Shown: piece after piece, positions 1 to 8,350 of the stretch | Numbering within the stretch: position 1 is the first letter of the stretch | Layout of the letters: each line of letters opens with the position of its first letter | NCBI GenBank assembly: GCA_032250585.1 | Contig: JAVVFH010000096.1 | Coordinates: 1-11,876 of the forward strand | Length of the DNA stretch: 11,876 bases | Reading direction: 5' to 3' | Origin: JAVVFH01 sp032250585 | Lineage (GTDB): Bacteria > Pseudomonadota > Gammaproteobacteria > Xanthomonadales > SZUA-36 | Program-made: the position numbers and the translations under genes | Notes under the pieces: generated by a model | The model's input: only the letters and a program-made list of their open reading frames with translations | Told to the model about the DNA's origin: nothing | Database searches by the model: none

Positions 1-651
1 CAGGATTTGGCCGATTTCGCGGCTTCACTCGCCGTTTTCGGCCTGCTGAACAGCCTCAGCCAGACCGTGCTGCGCCTGACGGCTCCCGGCGTACCGGATA
101 TTTACCAGGGGAATGAAATCTGGGATTTCAGCCTGGTCGATCCGGACAACCGCCGACCAGTCGATTTCGATCACCGCGAGCGCTTGCTGAGCGCGCTCGA
201 ACGGCGGCTGGAGGAAGATCCGGATGGGCGCGCACGGCTGTGCGCCGAACTGATGGATCAACTGGCGGATGGCCGCGCGAAACTTTACCTGATCCGGCAA
301 TTGCTGCAACTGCGCGCGGCGCAGCGCGAGGTTTTCGACCACGGTGACTACCTGCCGCTGACGGTCGACGGCGAACGAGCCGAACACGTTTGCGCGTTCG
401 CACGACGCCGGGGGCCGGTCACCGTGATCGTCGTGACGGGGCGCTGGTTCGCCCGGCTGCAAGCCGGGGATTCTACTGAAGTCCTGCCCGATGCCGTGCG
501 CTGGGGCGCCACCCGGATTGAACTGCCCGCAGGCTGCGGCCGCCTGCGCAATATCTTCACCGGCACCTTCGCCTCCGCCACGACCGGCAGCCTTCACGTC
601 GGCGAACTGCTGGCGCCGCTGCCCGCGGCGGTGTTGATCGCCGAGGGCTGA
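1..651 (+). CDS. treY: Maltooligosyltrehalose synthase, C-terminal part (5' end outside the window)
   Basis: TreY is a cytoplasmic GH13-family enzyme. It isomerises the reducing-end alpha-1,4 linkage of maltooligosaccharides to alpha,alpha-1,1, making the substrate from which TreZ releases trehalose. The frame is already open at base 1, so the gene starts upstream; about 216 codons of a protein that is usually 800-950 residues are present. The recognisable family block lies near the start of the fragment: SLSQTVLRLTAPGVPDIYQG, followed by NEIWDFSLVDPDNRRPVDF, which is typical of the end of the TreY catalytic barrel. The remainder matches the family's C-terminal beta domain, ending at a TGA just before 651. 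It converges on katG with a spacer of about 90 bases. That spacer holds only an imperfect 8-bp hairpin (718-740) without a T-tract. TreZ or other trehalose genes would be expected upstream, outside the window. Family assignment is secure; activity cannot be judged from a fragment. Confidence 0.93.
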   Translation, partial: QDLADFAASLAVFGLLNSLSQTVLRLTAPGVPDIYQGNEIWDFSLVDPDNRRPVDFDHRERLLSALERRLEEDPDGRARLCAELMDQLADGRAKLYLIRQLLQLRAAQREVFDHGDYLPLTVDGERAEHVCAFARRRGPVTVIVVTGRWFARLQAGDSTEVLPDAVRWGATRIELPAGCGRLRNIFTGTFASATTGSLHVGELLAPLPAAVLIAEG

Positions 652-741
652 TTATCGGTACCAGCATGTTCGTTGCGCCTCACTCCTTGCTCGAACGGGC
701 CCACGTTACAGAGACCTCCGAGCCGCTTTTCCCGGCCCGGA

Positions 742-2979
<2,238 letters not shown>

Positions 2980-3067
2980 TGAAGTAACTCCCTTTGAGTA
3001 CGAATGATGTGTCATCGCCATTAGATCGCATGCGCGTCACGGAATCGAATTGAAATTTCGGATTGCG

Positions 3068-3088
3068 GCCATTGGAATTTGCAATGGC
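3068..3088. promoter_or_regulatory. Inverted repeat, 7-bp arms, candidate operator upstream of katG
   Basis: Arms GCCATTG (3068-3074) and CAATGGC (3082-3088) are perfect inverted repeats around a 7-base AT-rich spacer. The site lies about 90 bases upstream of the katG start in the divergent katG/oxidoreductase spacer, a natural place for a dimeric regulator to bind. It does not match the OxyR ATAG/CTAT spacing, so the binding protein is unknown. The symmetry is seen directly; regulation is inference. Confidence 0.35.
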
Positions 3089-3144
3089 GGTTACGGCGCA
3101 AGGCATTGAGGGCTGGCCCGAGATGCAGCCTGGCTCTCGCTTGG

Positions 3145-3171
3145 CGGGTCGATATTCGTGTATTCGACCCG
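3145..3171. promoter_or_regulatory. Inverted repeat, 8-bp arms, candidate operator upstream of the oxidoreductase gene
   Basis: Arms CGGGTCGA (3145-3152) and TCGACCCG (3164-3171) are perfectly complementary across 11 bases, giving a 19-bp centre-to-centre spacing, close to two helical turns. It lies about 85 bases upstream of the start at 3256. No T-tract follows on either strand, so it is not an intrinsic terminator. An operator is the simplest reading, but there is no family match for the regulator. Confidence 0.4.
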
Positions 3172-3255
3172 AAAAGGGTGTCCGGCCCCTGCTCTCCCCT
3201 TAGAATGTCGGTTCCCAATGGCCGCTGACGATCCCGGGACTGGCACCCAACGACA

Positions 3256-3924
3256 ATGAACACACTCCACATCGAAATCTGGTCCGACATCGCCTGCCCC
3301 TGGTGCTGGGTCGGCAAACGCGGGCTGGACGCGGCACTCGAGTCGTTCAACGGACCGGTCACGGTCCGCTGGAATGCGTTTGAGCTCGATCCGAATGCGC
3401 CGCGCGACGTGCCTGAGCGTGTCGATTACGCGCAACGCCTGGCTGCCAAGTATGGCGTACAGCGCGATGCCGCGCAGGAAATGATCGACCGGATGGTCGC
3501 CTCCGGGCGCGACCGCGGGCTCGAACTGCGTTTCGATCGCATTCGCCCCACCAACACCTTCGACGCCCATCGCCTGCTCGCATGGGCGCGCGAAACGGGC
3601 CGGCAGGCGGAACTCACAGAAGCCCTGTTCAATGCCTATCTTCGGGAAGGCCGGCTGGTGTCGGATCCGACGGTCCTGATCGAGCTGGTGGAACAGGTGG
3701 GGCTCGAAGGCACCCGGGCGCAAGAGATACTGAGCGGCGATGCCTACGCATCCCGCGTTCGCGACGACGAGCGACGTGCCGCGCAAATCGGGGTGACTGC
3801 GGTGCCGTGCTTCGTCTTTCCCGAGACACGGTCGGCGGTTTCCGGGGCCCAGCCGGCGGCGGTTCTGCTGGAAGCGATGAACGAGACGCGTTCGCGAAAA
3901 GCGGACGGGTCCGCAGAGCTTTGA
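3256..3924 (+). CDS. DsbA-family (FrnE-type) thiol oxidoreductase
   Basis: This is a 222-residue thioredoxin-fold protein of the DsbA/FrnE group (2-hydroxychromene-2-carboxylate isomerase-like). Such proteins carry out thiol-disulfide exchange in the cytoplasm, and FrnE of Deinococcus has been linked to oxidative-stress tolerance. The first beta strand MNTLHIEIWSDIACPWCWVG carries the CPWC redox motif (C14, C17). A helical insertion fills roughly residues 50-165. The cis-proline loop is GVTAVPCFVF (P184), and the family's SGAQP signature follows at about 196-200. C185 directly after the cis-proline is unusual, since many relatives have a bulky hydrophobic residue there. There is no signal peptide, so it should stay in the cytosol. 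The ATG start fits the family N-terminus exactly, although no strong ribosome binding site precedes it. It is divergent from katG across about 275 bases and runs directly into the MFS gene. The exact substrate is unknown. Confidence 0.88.
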   Translation: MNTLHIEIWSDIACPWCWVGKRGLDAALESFNGPVTVRWNAFELDPNAPRDVPERVDYAQRLAAKYGVQRDAAQEMIDRMVASGRDRGLELRFDRIRPTNTFDAHRLLAWARETGRQAELTEALFNAYLREGRLVSDPTVLIELVEQVGLEGTRAQEILSGDAYASRVRDDERRAAQIGVTAVPCFVFPETRSAVSGAQPAAVLLEAMNETRSRKADGSAEL

Positions 3925-5180
3925 CCCCTACCTCAGCAGTGCGCGACCCGGATCCGGCCAACACGCCATTGGCCCCGGCCAATACGCCGTTCGAACGCTG
4001 GACGGTCGTGGCCGCCGTTTTACTGCTCGGTTTCAACCTGCGTCCCGTTGTGGTCAGCGTGGGCCCGGTGCTTGCGGAAATTCAGCAGGGACTCGGGATG
4101 GGGGATGTTTCGGCCGGCCTGCTCACCGCGCTGCCGGTGATCGCGTTCGCCGTCTTTGGCGCATTGGCGCCAGCGGCCGCCGGGCACACCGGCGTGCACC
4201 GGCTCACGCTACTCTCTTTGCTCTGCCTGGTGGGTGGGCTGCTCGGCCGGGCGGTGACGTCCTCGGCACCGCTGTTTCTGGTGCTGACGATGATCGCGCT
4301 GGCCGGGATGGCCGCGGCCAACGTGCTGCTGCCCTCGCTGATCAAGCTGCACTTTCCGAAGCGGATCGGCCTGTTCACCGCCCTCTACACGACGTCGCTG
4401 GCGGTGGGCCTGACTTTGTCATCAGTGTTCACGGTGCCGCTTGCCGAGCACTACGACTCCTGGCGCGGCGGGCTGGCGTTCTGGGCCGTCACGGCTGTTG
4501 TGGCCGCCCTGCCCTGGGTGCTGCTGCTCCGGCACGATGCGGCGTTGCGGTCGCGGCGGCGTTCGATCTCGCTGCGTCAGGTCGCTCGCACGCGGCTCGG
4601 ATGGGGCATGGCCCTGCTGTTCGGGCTGCAGTCAGGGCACGCGTTTACGGTCTTCGGATGGTTCGCGCAGGTTTATCGCGACTACGGTTTTTCATCTTCC
4701 ACGGCCGGCCTGCTCCTTGGCGTGATTACCGGCATCAGCATTCCGCTGTCCCTTTGGGCGCCGGCGGCCTGCGCGCGGACCGACAACCAGGTCCGGCTGA
4801 TGCTGACCCTGATCGCCTGCTACCCGGTGGGTTATCTGGGCCTGATCTTCGCCCCGGTCGCAGGGGCCTGGCTATGGGCGCTGCTGGTTGGCGTGGCCAT
4901 GAGCATCTTTCCCGTGGTGCTCACGCTGATTGCCTTGCGCAGCCGCACGCCGGACGGCACCGCCGCACTCTCGGGCTTTTCCCAGAGCGTGGGGTACGGC
5001 CTGTCGGCGGCCGCGCCGTTCGGCATCGGGCTGCTGTACCATGCCACCGGCGGATGGACCTGGCCGCTGCTGGCGCTCACGGCACTGTCCGGCGTGACCG
5101 CCGCGCTGGCGGTCGTCGTCGGCCGGCCACAGTACATAGAAGACCAGCTCAACCTCGCGCCACGGGCGGAAAAAGACTGA
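3921..5180 (+). CDS. MFS permease, CynX/NimT (cyanate permease-like) family
   Basis: This is a 12-helix major facilitator permease of about 419 residues in the inner membrane. The first helix region contains GFNLRPVVVSVGPVLAEIQQ, the characteristic NLRP...SVGP motif of the CynX/NimT (YycB) group, whose members move small anions or nitro compounds such as cyanate or 2-nitroimidazole. Later helices and the central basic loop (RHDAALRSRRRS) follow the family pattern, with a second six-helix half ending near GRPQYIEDQ. The frame is open far upstream inside the preceding gene, so the start must be chosen. The TTG at 3921 overlaps the oxidoreductase stop (TTGA), suggesting translational coupling; a GTG at 3939 is the alternative. 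Neither has a good ribosome binding site. The real substrate is unknown. The nearby NrtS-like gene hints at nitrogen-compound transport, but that is inference from proximity only. Confidence 0.85.
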   Translation: MTPTSAVRDPDPANTPLAPANTPFERWTVVAAVLLLGFNLRPVVVSVGPVLAEIQQGLGMGDVSAGLLTALPVIAFAVFGALAPAAAGHTGVHRLTLLSLLCLVGGLLGRAVTSSAPLFLVLTMIALAGMAAANVLLPSLIKLHFPKRIGLFTALYTTSLAVGLTLSSVFTVPLAEHYDSWRGGLAFWAVTAVVAALPWVLLLRHDAALRSRRRSISLRQVARTRLGWGMALLFGLQSGHAFTVFGWFAQVYRDYGFSSSTAGLLLGVITGISIPLSLWAPAACARTDNQVRLMLTLIACYPVGYLGLIFAPVAGAWLWALLVGVAMSIFPVVLTLIALRSRTPDGTAALSGFSQSVGYGLSAAAPFGIGLLYHATGGWTWPLLALTALSGVTAALAVVVGRPQYIEDQLNLAPRAEKD

Positions 5181-5623
5181 CGCTCATCGGCCCGCATTAC
5201 GTGATCGCCAAGGGCGCAACCATGACCGGGCGCCAGTCCGCCGTCACACCTGGCCAGGGCAAGGCGGCGACGCTCTCGGCGCCGACAGGCACGGTGTGGA
5301 TCTCGTGGTGGCTGAAGGACCATGCACGGATTTTCACCTGCTGCGAGTGTTCCCCACTCATGCGGCTTTCGGAGCATACGGCCCGGCCGCAACTCGATGG
5401 AGCCTCATTTGCATAAAACATCAAACATTGACCGCTGTCGTCTACTTCCGGGACAATTCACTGAAAACCTTGCTGACCAGGGAAACGGGGTTTACTACTA
5501 AATGCAATCTAATCCTGCTTGTGACGCATCGGACCGGCCTTGTGGTGCGGGCCTTTGGGCTCGCCCGGCCCAGCCGTGCGCCCACGCATTTGGCGTGCGA
5601 ACCCGCCTGTTACGGACTTGAAA
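5181..5623. other. Spacer between the MFS gene and the NrtS-like gene
   Basis: There is no convincing long gene here. A 65-codon ORF (5221-5416) is listed separately. A sigma70-like pair, TTGACC at 5428-5433 and GACAAT at 5452-5457 with an 18-base gap, could drive the NrtS-like gene with a leader of roughly 160 bases. The leader's GC-rich part (about 5545-5605) contains short self-complementary segments, but I could not define a known riboswitch or antiterminator fold. Confidence 0.35.
5221..5416 (+). CDS. Possible small hypothetical protein (65 codons)
   Basis: I do not recognise this reading frame. It starts with ATG preceded by AAGGG at about seven bases, a usable ribosome binding site. 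It shows a strong preference for G or C at third codon positions, as the neighbouring real genes do. The product would be soluble, with a Trp-rich stretch (WISWWLKDHARIF) followed by a CCEC cysteine cluster near residue 40. It begins about 40 bases after the MFS gene and would be co-transcribed with it. Overlapping frames on both strands are also open here, so chance is a real alternative; homologues would be needed to believe it. Confidence 0.25.
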
Positions 5624-5854
5624 ATGATTCAGAGAAAGACGTTCTGGCGCCTGGCGATGTCCCGTTGCATTGCCAGGCAGTCACTGCGCTTATCGCTGTT
5701 TGTGGGGACGCTGCTGAACCTGATCAATCAGGGCAGTGCGATTTGGACCGGAGCCGAAATCGACTGGACTCTCGGAATCCTGAATTTTTTCGTACCCTAC
5801 GCCGTCGCCACCTACAGCGCCGTGAGAAACGAACAGCGGTCTTCCGACGTATGA
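5624..5854 (+). CDS. nrtS: NrtS-type small nitrate/nitrite transporter
   Basis: This is a 76-residue inner-membrane protein matching the NrtS family. The family was first characterised in marine cyanobacteria, where it supports nitrate and nitrite uptake, and it is also found in many proteobacteria. Hallmarks are visible: a first hydrophobic segment SLFVGTLLNLINQG (about residues 24-37) with the family's NLINQG core, a short polar link containing an acidic residue and a tryptophan (EIDW), and a second segment LGILNFFVPYAVATYSAV (about 50-67) with the PY.VATY.AV signature. The start is the ATG at 5624. The longer open frame upstream is not conserved in the family, and a weak GGA lies seven bases before this ATG. 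It stands alone, with no nitrate reductase or regulator in the window; the CynX-type permease 440 bases upstream is the only possible transport partner. The family call is confident; activity here is inferred. Confidence 0.8.
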   Translation: MIQRKTFWRLAMSRCIARQSLRLSLFVGTLLNLINQGSAIWTGAEIDWTLGILNFFVPYAVATYSAVRNEQRSSDV

Positions 5855-5993
5855 CCCGCTAGCCAGGCAGCTTTACCAAGTGCCGATTTTTCTTTGTCGG
5901 GGAAAGATCAGCCGGGGTCACGCAGAGGCCCACCGCGCATCTCCGGGCAGCTTGTCCAAAACGTGGGGCTAAGCTTGAAGGTGTAAAGGTGGG

Positions 5994-6404
5994 CTACGCC
6001 GCCACCGCTTTCGAATTGGAGTTTTCGGATACTGGCTTGCTGTAGTGGAGCCCGAACTGCACTTTGAAGTCAGTTGCCATAACTCTAGGAACGAGTTTGC
6101 CCCGTTTCTTCGAGAGCGATACGATCCCGTACCGCTCCAATGTCTTTAGCGTACGGGACAAATTTGACTTCTTCCTGGAGCTGATTTTCTCGAGTTCGGA
6201 TAACGACTCCGGCCGATGCTCAATAATCAACTGCAACAGCTTTTGATTTTCACTGCCCAGTACTTGTGCCATGGAGGCCAACGACTCAAACCAGACCTTC
6301 GGTTCGTCATTCTTTGGCTTGTAGTTTCCCTTCGCAATAGCAATCGTGCGCTTACGATAGTTCTCTCTCGAGATGATTCCGACCGTTACAACCCTGGATT
6401 TCAT
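5994..6404 (-). CDS. TumA-type antitoxin / winged-helix DNA-binding protein (HVO_A0114 family)
   Basis: This is a 136-residue protein with the family's distinctive N-terminus (residues 5-30, including RKRTIAIAKGNYKPK and then EPKVWFESLASMAQVLG) followed by a MarR-like winged helix at about 54-108 (SLSELEKISSRKKSNLSRTL, then KTLERYGIVSLSKK). Members are usually the DNA-binding antitoxin of a two-gene module in which the toxin, TumE (DUF6516), is encoded immediately upstream. Here the upstream position holds only a frameshifted toxin end, whose stop codon lies nine bases before this ATG, with GGAAG in between as a ribosome binding site. The antitoxin frame itself is intact. Base composition is clearly more AT-rich than the flanking genes, and the gene lies in the tRNA-Lys-proximal block, both signs of transfer. 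Without its toxin it may be a relic, an anti-addiction factor or a repurposed repressor. Confidence 0.82.
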   Translation of the reverse strand: MKSRVVTVGIISRENYRKRTIAIAKGNYKPKNDEPKVWFESLASMAQVLGSENQKLLQLIIEHRPESLSELEKISSRKKSNLSRTLKTLERYGIVSLSKKRGKLVPRVMATDFKVQFGLHYSKPVSENSNSKAVAA

Positions 6405-6413
6405 CTTCCATTC

Positions 6414-6535
6414 TCACTTCACAATTTCGTTTACTGCAGCCCAAAAATCTTCCATCAACTGACCTGCACTCTCAAACTCATAATTCTCTACGTTTGCACC
6501 AGAATGCTTGTGATCCCAAGTTGGGAATTATCAGG
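6414..6535 (-). pseudogene. TumE (DUF6516) toxin remnant, C-terminal, frameshifted
   Basis: Immediately upstream of the antitoxin one frame reads DHKHSGANVENYEFESAGQL and then MEDFWAAVNEIVK before a TGA. This matches the pattern of the TumE/DUF6516 C-terminus (a DN...GDH.H.G block, an aromatic-F stretch, then a QL..DF helix). The preceding family block, PDNSQLG, is in another frame. Loss of one base in the G-run before GATCAC joins the two and explains the break. In the DHKH frame TGA and TAA stops lie directly upstream, and in the DNSQLG frame a TAG follows within a few codons of the 5' side. The N-terminal half of the toxin could not be found, so both frameshift and truncation seem to have occurred. 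The order of toxin then antitoxin with a short gap fits the family. Assignment rests on motif recall from a short stretch. Confidence 0.6.
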
Positions 6536-6790
6536 CGATGATAACTATATGATAGCAGATGCACGATAAAGTTCATACGGCGCAGCGGTCTACATCATAC
6601 TGCCCAATCCTGGAGGCCACGTATGCAGGAAAACGTCCCGACTTCTCGCCTGACACCGCCCCGCAATACCCACATAAGCCACTTATTTTTGGCGCTACTG
6701 GCTACATAGTGGCTACACACGACTTTTTCTGCCCGCTATTTCGGCAAGCCTAAAAAGGAAAAAACACGTTATTTTTCAGGTGTGTCAAGA
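6528..6790. other. AT-rich non-coding block next to the tRNA-Lys 3' end, possible att-region remnant
   Basis: There is no supportable gene; open frames here are short and look like noise. The block contains the 11-bp tandem repeat at 6696-6717, a 7-bp inverted partner at 6677-6683, and A/T-runs next to the tRNA. Its composition matches the antitoxin block and differs from the GC-rich core on the other side of the tRNA. No integrase fragment was recognised. Confidence 0.4.
6696..6717. repeat. 11-bp tandem direct repeat, integrase arm-site-like
   Basis: TACTGGCTACA (6696-6706) is followed immediately by TAGTGGCTACA (6707-6717), 10 of 11 identical. AGCCACT at 6677-6683 is the exact inverted match of AGTGGCT at 6708-6714. 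The pair lies 74-95 bases from the end of tRNA-Lys. Short direct repeats at this distance from a tRNA crossover site are typical of arm-type sites bound by tyrosine recombinases or of excisionase sites. The repeat is seen; the role is inference. Confidence 0.4.
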
Positions 6791-6866
6791 TGGTGGGCCG
6801 TGAAGGATTCGAACCTTCGACCATCGGATTAAAAGTCCGGTGCTCTACCAACTGAGCTAACGGCCC
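6791..6866 (-). tRNA. tRNA-Lys (anticodon UUU)
   Basis: This is a 76-nt tRNA with encoded CCA. The acceptor arms GGGCCGT and ACGGCCC pair fully, the D-arm is GCTC/GAGC, and the anticodon stem CCGGA/TCCGA (one G-A mismatch) encloses the loop CTTTTAA with anticodon TTT. The T-arm GAAGG/CCTTC has the TTCGAAT loop. It lies at the end of the tol-pal-que cluster, the same place as a tRNA-Lys in Pseudomonas, where it serves as an attachment site for pKLC102/PAPI-1-type islands. Confidence 0.98.
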
Positions 6867-6883
6867 CCGGGAGAGGAGGCGGA

Positions 6884-6912
6884 ATTGTAGGGGAAAACCC
6901 CTGCCGGCTCAA
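6884..6912 (-). promoter_or_regulatory. Sigma70 promoter of tRNA-Lys
   Basis: On the minus strand TTGAGC (6907-6912) is followed after exactly 17 bases by TACAAT (6884-6889). The tRNA 5' end lies 18 bases further on. The stretch after the -10 is GC-rich, like the discriminator of stringently controlled stable-RNA promoters. It separates tRNA transcription from queC. Confidence 0.75.
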
Positions 6913-6954
6913 GGATATCGGGCAAATTCGAGGCGCGGGGTCAGGCTTGGCGGA

Positions 6955-7632
6955 TCAGGTGTAGCGGGTCGGGTCCGGCACGCCGGCGGCGCGGAAGCCT
7001 TCGCGGCGGATGCGACAGGAATCACAGACGCCGCATGCCCTGCCCTGCTCGTCGGCCTGGTAGCAGGACACGGTCAGGGCGTAGTCGACGCCCAGTTCGC
7101 AGCCGCGGCGAATGATTTCCGCCTTGCTCAGGTCAATCAGCGGGGTGTGGATGGTCAACTGGCCGCCCTCGACGCCCGCTCGGGTGGCCAGTCTCGCCAT
7201 CCGCTGATAGGCGGCGATGAACTCGGGCCGGCAATCGGGATAACCGGAGTAATCGACGGCGTTGACGCCGATGAAAATGTCGTCCGAATCCAACACTTCG
7301 GCGTAGGCCAGCGCCAGCGACAGCATGATGGTGTTGCGGGCGGGCACGTAGGTGACCGGGATGCCGCCGGCTTCTTCTACCGGCACGTCGATGTCGTCGG
7401 TCAGCGCGGAACCGCCGATGGCGCGCAGGTCCAGCGGCAGGATCTTGATCGGCACGCCGGCCGCCGCGGCGACCCGCCGGGCGGCGTCCAGTTCGGAGCG
7501 GTGGCGCTGGCCGTAATCAACGGACAGCGCGCGGCAGTCGAAACCCTGGTCTTTGGCCATGGCCAGGGCCGTTGCCGAATCCAGTCCGCCGGACAGCAGG
7601 ACGACGGCTTTCCTGCCAGTGCTCATGCTCAT
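6955..7632 (-). CDS. queC: 7-cyano-7-deazaguanine (preQ0) synthase QueC
   Basis: QueC is a cytoplasmic ATP-dependent enzyme that converts 7-carboxy-7-deazaguanine and ammonia into preQ0, the queuosine precursor. The 225-residue length is typical. The PP-loop motif SGGLDS is at 14-19, followed by LSVDYGQRHRSEL and the VPARNTIMLSLALAYAE segment. Four zinc-ligand cysteines, C190, C200, C203 and C206 (SCYQADEQGRACGVCDSC), close the protein, as in the Bacillus subtilis enzyme. The start is the ATG overlapping the queE stop as ATGA, with GGGGAA just upstream; a second ATG two codons later is a minor alternative. The longer open frame into queE lacks family similarity. It acts directly downstream of QueE, and the overlap implies coupled translation. 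Nothing appears damaged. Confidence 0.97.
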   Translation of the reverse strand: MSMSTGRKAVVLLSGGLDSATALAMAKDQGFDCRALSVDYGQRHRSELDAARRVAAAAGVPIKILPLDLRAIGGSALTDDIDVPVEEAGGIPVTYVPARNTIMLSLALAYAEVLDSDDIFIGVNAVDYSGYPDCRPEFIAAYQRMARLATRAGVEGGQLTIHTPLIDLSKAEIIRRGCELGVDYALTVSCYQADEQGRACGVCDSCRIRREGFRAAGVPDPTRYT

Positions 7633-8312
7633 TTCCCCGCCACGTCGCCCCAGAGGAGCTTGTGCAGTTGCAGCTGGAAGCGCACCGGCAGGCGGTCTTC
7701 CAGAATCCATTCCGCGAGATCGCGGGCTTCGAGCCGTTCCCAGGCGGGTGAAAACAGCACTTCGCAATAGGCGTCCAGGCCGCGTTCGCGGACCTGCCCG
7801 CGCGCCCACTCGTAATCACTGCGCGAACAGATCACGAACTTGAGCTGGTCACGCCCGGTCAGTTCATCGAGGTTGGACCAGAGGTTTTTGGCCTCTTCCC
7901 CGGAATCCGGGGTCTTGAGGTCCATCACGCGGCTCACGCGCGGGTCCGCCCGGCCGATGTCGATGGCGCCGCTGGTTTCCAATGAAACATCGAAGCCCTG
8001 GTCGCAGAGCAGCCTTAGAAGTTCGGCGCAGCGCTTCTGGGCCAGGGGCTCGCCGCCGGTAACGCAGACCCGCGGCGTCTCGTACTTGCGGATTTCGCTC
8101 AGAATGTCGTCGAAGTGCAGCCATTGGCCGCCGAAGAAGGCGTATTCGCTGTCGCAATAGACGCAGCGCAGCGGGCAGCCGGTCAGGCGCACGAAAACGG
8201 TCGGCAGCCCGATCTGCAGGGCCTCACCCTGCAGCGAATGGAAGATCTCGGTGACCTTCAAGTGGTCCTTGCGGGTTTCCGGAACGCGCGCTACCGGTTT
8301 CGTCGAGTCCAT
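7629..8312 (-). CDS. queE: 7-carboxy-7-deazaguanine synthase QueE (radical SAM)
   Basis: QueE is a radical S-adenosylmethionine enzyme that rearranges 6-carboxy-tetrahydropterin to 7-carboxy-7-deazaguanine, the step before QueC. The 227-residue protein shows the usual opening LKVTEIFHSLQGEALQIGLP at 18-37, the [4Fe-4S]-binding CX3CX2C motif CPLRCVYC (C46, C50, C53) and the SAM-contacting GGEP at 86-89. The cluster motif is the standard spacing, not the expanded one of Escherichia coli QueE. The ATG at 8312 gives about 17 residues before the conserved core, and the ribosome binding site is poor, so the true N-terminus could be a little shorter. Its stop overlaps the queC start. Upstream, the gap to cpoB is filled by repeats rather than a close operon junction, so queE may have its own promoter; none was clear. 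Confidence 0.96.
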   Translation of the reverse strand: MDSTKPVARVPETRKDHLKVTEIFHSLQGEALQIGLPTVFVRLTGCPLRCVYCDSEYAFFGGQWLHFDDILSEIRKYETPRVCVTGGEPLAQKRCAELLRLLCDQGFDVSLETSGAIDIGRADPRVSRVMDLKTPDSGEEAKNLWSNLDELTGRDQLKFVICSRSDYEWARGQVRERGLDAYCEVLFSPAWERLEARDLAEWILEDRLPVRFQLQLHKLLWGDVAGK

Positions 8313-8350
8313 GGCCGTATTGTACCGTTTGGCCCGGAGCGCGGTATTTT

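Noticed and set aside
718..740. Terminator between convergent treY and katG
   Set aside because: The 8-bp stem has a mismatch and neither strand has a T-tract after it.
3201..3206. TAGAAT as the -10 of the oxidoreductase promoter
   Set aside because: No -35-like hexamer is found at 16-18 bases upstream.
5296..5862. 188-codon plus-strand frame covering the NrtS-like gene in another frame
   Set aside because: No family resemblance, and it overlaps the recognisable NrtS frame almost completely.
5988..6010. GGTGGGC plus a nearby TTCGAA, resembling the tRNA-Lys 3' end, as a second attachment site
   Set aside because: Only seven contiguous bases match and the spacing to TTCGAA differs from that in the tRNA; this is too weak for an att repeat.
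6758..6777. Intrinsic terminator after tRNA-Lys
   Set aside because: The stem is made almost only of A-T pairs, which would be unstable; the following T-run alone is not enough to call it.
6955..7809. A longer QueC beginning inside queE
   Set aside because: The extra 59 residues show no QueC similarity; the ATGA overlap start fits the family N-terminus.
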